DNA of 64,000 nt from Halopseudomonas xinjiangensis (lineage in GTDB: Bacteria; Pseudomonadota; Gammaproteobacteria; Pseudomonadales; Pseudomonadaceae). Of this stretch, positions 61,036 to 64,000 are shown in pieces. The stretch spans positions 372,001 to 436,000 of the forward strand of contig NZ_LT629736.1 in NCBI RefSeq assembly GCF_900104945.1, given 5' to 3'. Numbering within the stretch: the first letter of the stretch is position 1; every line of letters begins with the position of its first letter. The translations under genes were made by a program, and so were the position numbers. The notes below the pieces were generated by a model. The model saw only the letters and a program-made list of their open reading frames with translations. It was not told the origin of the DNA and did not search any database.

Positions 61036-63612
61036 ATGACGAAAAAGACCAAACCCCATGACCCGGCGGGCAAGCCGGGCGATACAGCCTCTCGTTCTTC
61101 TTCCGCTACTGTCGACTGGGTCAATCATGACCCAGCCGCTGAACGGGAAGCTGAGAAATATGACAATCCCATCCCCAGTCGCGAACTCATCTTGCAATTG
61201 CTCGAGGAGCGCGGCGCGCCGGCGACCCGGGCCCAGCTGCAGAGCGAGTTTGGCCTGTCCGATGAGGATGCCATCGAAGCGCTGCGCAGGCGGCTCCGTG
61301 CCATGGAGCGCGACGGGCAACTGATCTATACGCGCCGCGGCGCTTACGCCCCGGTCGACAAGCTGGACCTGATAAAAGGACGCGTCCAGGGACATCGGGA
61401 TGGCTTCGGCTTTCTGGTGCCGGATGAAGGCGGCGAAGATCTTTTCCTCACACCGGCGCAAATGCGCCTGGTATTCGACGGCGATCGTGTGCTCGGTCGG
61501 GTTACCGGTGTCGACCGGCGCGGTCGCAGCGAAGGCGCGATCGTGGAAGTGCTCGAACGCGCCCATGAATTCCTGGTAGGCCGGTTCTATCAGGAGAACG
61601 GGATCGGCTTCGTCGTTGCGGACAACGCCAAGATCAACCACGAAGTACTGATCCCGCCAGGCACCGAAGGTGGCGCCGTGCAGGGTCAGTACGTCGAGGT
61701 GCGCATCATCCAGTGGCCAACTTTGAATCGCCCTGCCCAGGGCGAGATAGTCGAAGTAGTCGGTGATTACATGGCGCCAGGCGTGGAAATCGAAGTGGCG
61801 CTACGTAGCTACGATATCCCTAGTGTCTGGCCTCAGGCGGTGCTGGACGAGGCGGCGCAGCTCAAGGATCACGTCGAGGAGCGGGACAAGCAGAAGCGCG
61901 TCGATCTCCGGCACTTGCCGCTGGTGACCATCGATGGCGAAGATGCACGCGATTTCGACGATGCGGTCTATTGCGAGCCTTACAAGGCCAGTGGCTGGAA
62001 ACTGTTTTCCGGCGGATGGAAGCTCTATGTTGCGATCGCTGACGTATCGCATTACGTCACGGTCGGTTCGGCGCTCGATCAGGAAGCCGAGTTGCGCGGC
62101 ACCTCGGTGTACTTCCCAAGTGAAGTCGTGCCGATGCTCCCCGAAGCTATCTCCAACGGTCTGTGCTCGCTGATGCCAAAGGTCGATCGCCTGGCAATGG
62201 TCTGCGAAATGACTGTCTCCAAGAGCGGTGAGCTGACCGACTACCAGTTCTACGAGGCTGTGATTCACTCGCACGCTCGGCTGACCTACAACAAGGTCTC
62301 GGCGATGCTCGAGCATCCTCGTAGCAAGGACGGAAAGGCGCTCTGCGAGGAATACGCAGATATCGTCCCTCACCTGAAAAATCTCAACGATCTCTACAAG
62401 GCCTTGGCCAAGGCCCGGCAGGGTCGCGGGGCGATCGACTTCGAGACCACCGAAACCCGGATCATCTTCGGTGAAAACCGCAAGATTGCCGAAATCCGTC
62501 CGACTACGCGCAACGACGCCCACAAGATCATTGAAGAGTGCATGCTCTGTGCGAACGTCGCGACGGCGCGTTTCATGCAGGATCTGGATATTCCGGCGCT
62601 TTACCGCGTGCACGACGCTCCGAAGCCTGAGAAAGTCGAGCGTCTGCGCCAGTTCCTCGCTGCGCTGGGATTGTCGCTAACCCGCAAGAAGGGCGATCCG
62701 ACTCCCGAGGACTACAGCGCGGTCCTGGAAAAGATCCAGGGTCGGCCGGATGCTCAGCTGATCCAGACGGTGATGTTGCGCTCGCTGAGTCAGGCTGTGT
62801 ACAGCCCGCATAATGAGGGGCACTTCGGCCTGAACTACGAAGCCTATACACACTTTACTTCGCCCATTCGTCGCTATCCCGATCTGTTGACTCACCGGGC
62901 CATTCGCAGCGTCGTGCGCTCGCGCAAGAAAACCGACCTGGTGCGCAGGTGTTCTGCTGGATTGATGCCCAAGGCTTCGATCTACCCTTATGAGATGGCG
63001 GATCTGGAACGCCTGGGTCAGCAGTGCTCGCAGAACGAACGACGGGCAGATGAAGCTAGTCGCGACGTCGTCAACTGGCTCAAATGCGAGTTCATGCAGG
63101 ACCGGGTGGGCGAAAGCTTCGATGGTCTGGTAACCGCCTGTACCAGCTTCGGTTTGTTCGTCGAGCTCAGCGAATTCTATGTTGAAGGTCTGGTGCACAT
63201 CACTGCGCTGCCGGCTGATTACTACAACTTCGACGCCGTTCATCACCGGTTGGTCGGCGAGCGGTCCGGTCGCGTGTTCCAGTTGGGCGATACCGTCCGG
63301 GTTCAGGTTGCGCGCGTCGATCTTGACGATCGAAAGATCGATTTCGAGATGGCCAAAGACCAGCCGGAGGGCCGCCCTGGTGCGAATGTCGACGCGAGTC
63401 GCGCTGCGCGAGCGAAACTGATGGGTGACGCCCGGCAGGCATCGAAGCCCGGCAAGGGCAAGACCAAGGATGGCAAGGCCGCCAAGTCGGGGCGCGGCAA
63501 GGGCGATCGGGATGCTGCTCCACGCAAGGCGCGTGCGGATGGCGAGCGTCCGGCGGCGCGGGGTGAGACCGGTGGGCCAGAGCGGCAGCCGCGCAAGCGC
63601 AAGGCAAGGTGA
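61036..63612 (+). CDS. rnr: Ribonuclease R
   Basis: The 858-residue 3'-5' exoribonuclease degrades structured RNA. It has an N-terminal winged-helix region (50-115), cold-shock domains, the RNB domain with the catalytic cluster D300-G-E-D-A-R-D-F-D-D309, a C-terminal S1 domain (about 685-770), and a basic Lys/Gly/Arg-rich tail (790-858). The ATG at 61036 is preferred; a GTG two codons upstream exists. rlmB follows after 10 bases, as in many gammaproteobacteria. Confidence 0.97.
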   Translation: MTKKTKPHDPAGKPGDTASRSSSATVDWVNHDPAAEREAEKYDNPIPSRELILQLLEERGAPATRAQLQSEFGLSDEDAIEALRRRLRAMERDGQLIYTRRGAYAPVDKLDLIKGRVQGHRDGFGFLVPDEGGEDLFLTPAQMRLVFDGDRVLGRVTGVDRRGRSEGAIVEVLERAHEFLVGRFYQENGIGFVVADNAKINHEVLIPPGTEGGAVQGQYVEVRIIQWPTLNRPAQGEIVEVVGDYMAPGVEIEVALRSYDIPSVWPQAVLDEAAQLKDHVEERDKQKRVDLRHLPLVTIDGEDARDFDDAVYCEPYKASGWKLFSGGWKLYVAIADVSHYVTVGSALDQEAELRGTSVYFPSEVVPMLPEAISNGLCSLMPKVDRLAMVCEMTVSKSGELTDYQFYEAVIHSHARLTYNKVSAMLEHPRSKDGKALCEEYADIVPHLKNLNDLYKALAKARQGRGAIDFETTETRIIFGENRKIAEIRPTTRNDAHKIIEECMLCANVATARFMQDLDIPALYRVHDAPKPEKVERLRQFLAALGLSLTRKKGDPTPEDYSAVLEKIQGRPDAQLIQTVMLRSLSQAVYSPHNEGHFGLNYEAYTHFTSPIRRYPDLLTHRAIRSVVRSRKKTDLVRRCSAGLMPKASIYPYEMADLERLGQQCSQNERRADEASRDVVNWLKCEFMQDRVGESFDGLVTACTSFGLFVELSEFYVEGLVHITALPADYYNFDAVHHRLVGERSGRVFQLGDTVRVQVARVDLDDRKIDFEMAKDQPEGRPGANVDASRAARAKLMGDARQASKPGKGKTKDGKAAKSGRGKGDRDAAPRKARADGERPAARGETGGPERQPRKRKAR

Positions 63613-63622
63613 GTTCGGCGAG

Positions 63623-64000
63623 ATGAGTGATCTGGAATACGTATTCGGCGTGCACGCCGTACGGGCCATGCTCGACCGTGCGCCGCGTCGCGTTAAACGT
63701 CTTATGTTGCAGCGTGGCCGGGTAGATGGGCGCGCGCAGACTTTGCTCGACCGTGCTGCTGCGGAAGGGATTGGCATCGAACGCATCGCGCCCGAAGAAA
63801 TGGACAAACTGGCCGAAGGCGTACATCAGGGCGTTATCGCGCAGGTCACGCCTAGCCAGCTCTGGTCGGAAGAGATGCTCACCCATCTTCTCGACCGACT
63901 GGATACGCCCCCGCTTCTTCTGGTTCTCGATGGGGTGACCGATCCCCACAATCTGGGTGCCTGTCTGCGCAGCGCGGATGCGGCCGGCGCCCAGGCGGTG
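63623..64000 (+). CDS. rlmB: 23S rRNA (Gm2251) 2'-O-methyltransferase RlmB (5' part)
   Basis: The first 126 residues of a SpoU-family methyltransferase are present, cut by the right edge. The N-terminal substrate-binding domain starts MSDLEYVFGVHAVRAML; it reaches the SPOUT region LVLDGVTDPHNLGACLRSADAAGA, motif 1 of the family with Asn and Arg that act in catalysis. It follows rnr by 10 bases, so the two are co-transcribed. The knot and AdoMet site lie outside the window. Confidence 0.94.
   Translation, partial: MSDLEYVFGVHAVRAMLDRAPRRVKRLMLQRGRVDGRAQTLLDRAAAEGIGIERIAPEEMDKLAEGVHQGVIAQVTPSQLWSEEMLTHLLDRLDTPPLLLVLDGVTDPHNLGACLRSADAAGAQAV

Overview
The window is a piece of a gammaproteobacterial chromosome from the Pseudomonas lineage. 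The evidence is gene order: an LPS core block leads into msbA-hldE, then waaA, thiC, nudF, cpdA, parE, parC, serB, fimX, psd, rhdA, motAB, rsgA, orn, queG, nnr, tsaE, amiB, mutL, miaA, hfq, hflX, hflK, hflC, hisZ, purA, tRNA-Leu, rnr and rlmB. This is the order I remember for P. aeruginosa and relatives, with a few genes missing or added. Base composition is GC-rich throughout. It is probably not P. aeruginosa itself: EF-P is of the lysine type, and genes I would expect in some intervals are absent. No rRNA, CRISPR, insertion sequence or prophage was seen. Function calls come from reading motifs and comparing with families from memory; no search was run.

Layout. 1-10.5 kb: LPS core/outer-core locus. 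It holds the tail of an InaA-type kinase, a double-kinase-domain protein, a carbamoyltransferase, three GT-B glycosyltransferases, a DUF6625-like protein, an O-antigen ligase, an inverted acetyltransferase and a small kinase-like protein. This is the most variable part. 10.6-18.2 kb: lipid A/core export and precursor supply (msbA, hldE, waaA) around a three-gene minus-strand operon (FAD oxidoreductase, aldo/keto reductase, conserved hypothetical). 18.2-32.7 kb: TolC-family protein, TPP-riboswitch-controlled thiC, nudF-DUF1249-cpdA, topoisomerase IV (parE, parC) with two small envelope genes between, an AhpA/YtjB-like membrane protein and serB. 32.7-36.7 kb: c-di-GMP signalling pair, fimX and a PilZ-like protein.

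36.8-39.6 kb: epmB, efp and epmA side by side, a complete-looking beta-lysylation set for EF-P, directly before psd. 39.6-44.8 kb: psd, rhdA, an HDOD-GAF-like protein, and the motA-motB flagellar stator. 44.8-64 kb: the widely conserved housekeeping run from rsgA to rlmB (ribosome assembly, RNA turnover, tRNA modification, cell wall amidase, mismatch repair, Hfq, HflKC, histidine and purine synthesis, RNase R).

The genes are tightly packed, with many 4-base start/stop overlaps. The only gap over 300 bases between coding regions is 19689-19997, which contains the TPP riboswitch. The most noteworthy observations are the EF-P lysylation cluster in a Pseudomonas-type chromosome, loss of the catalytic Asp in two LPS-kinase-like proteins, the duplicated glycosyltransferase around the O-antigen ligase, the PilZ-like neighbour of FimX, and a hairpin/promoter/hairpin arrangement upstream of the DUF2065-hisZ-purA genes.
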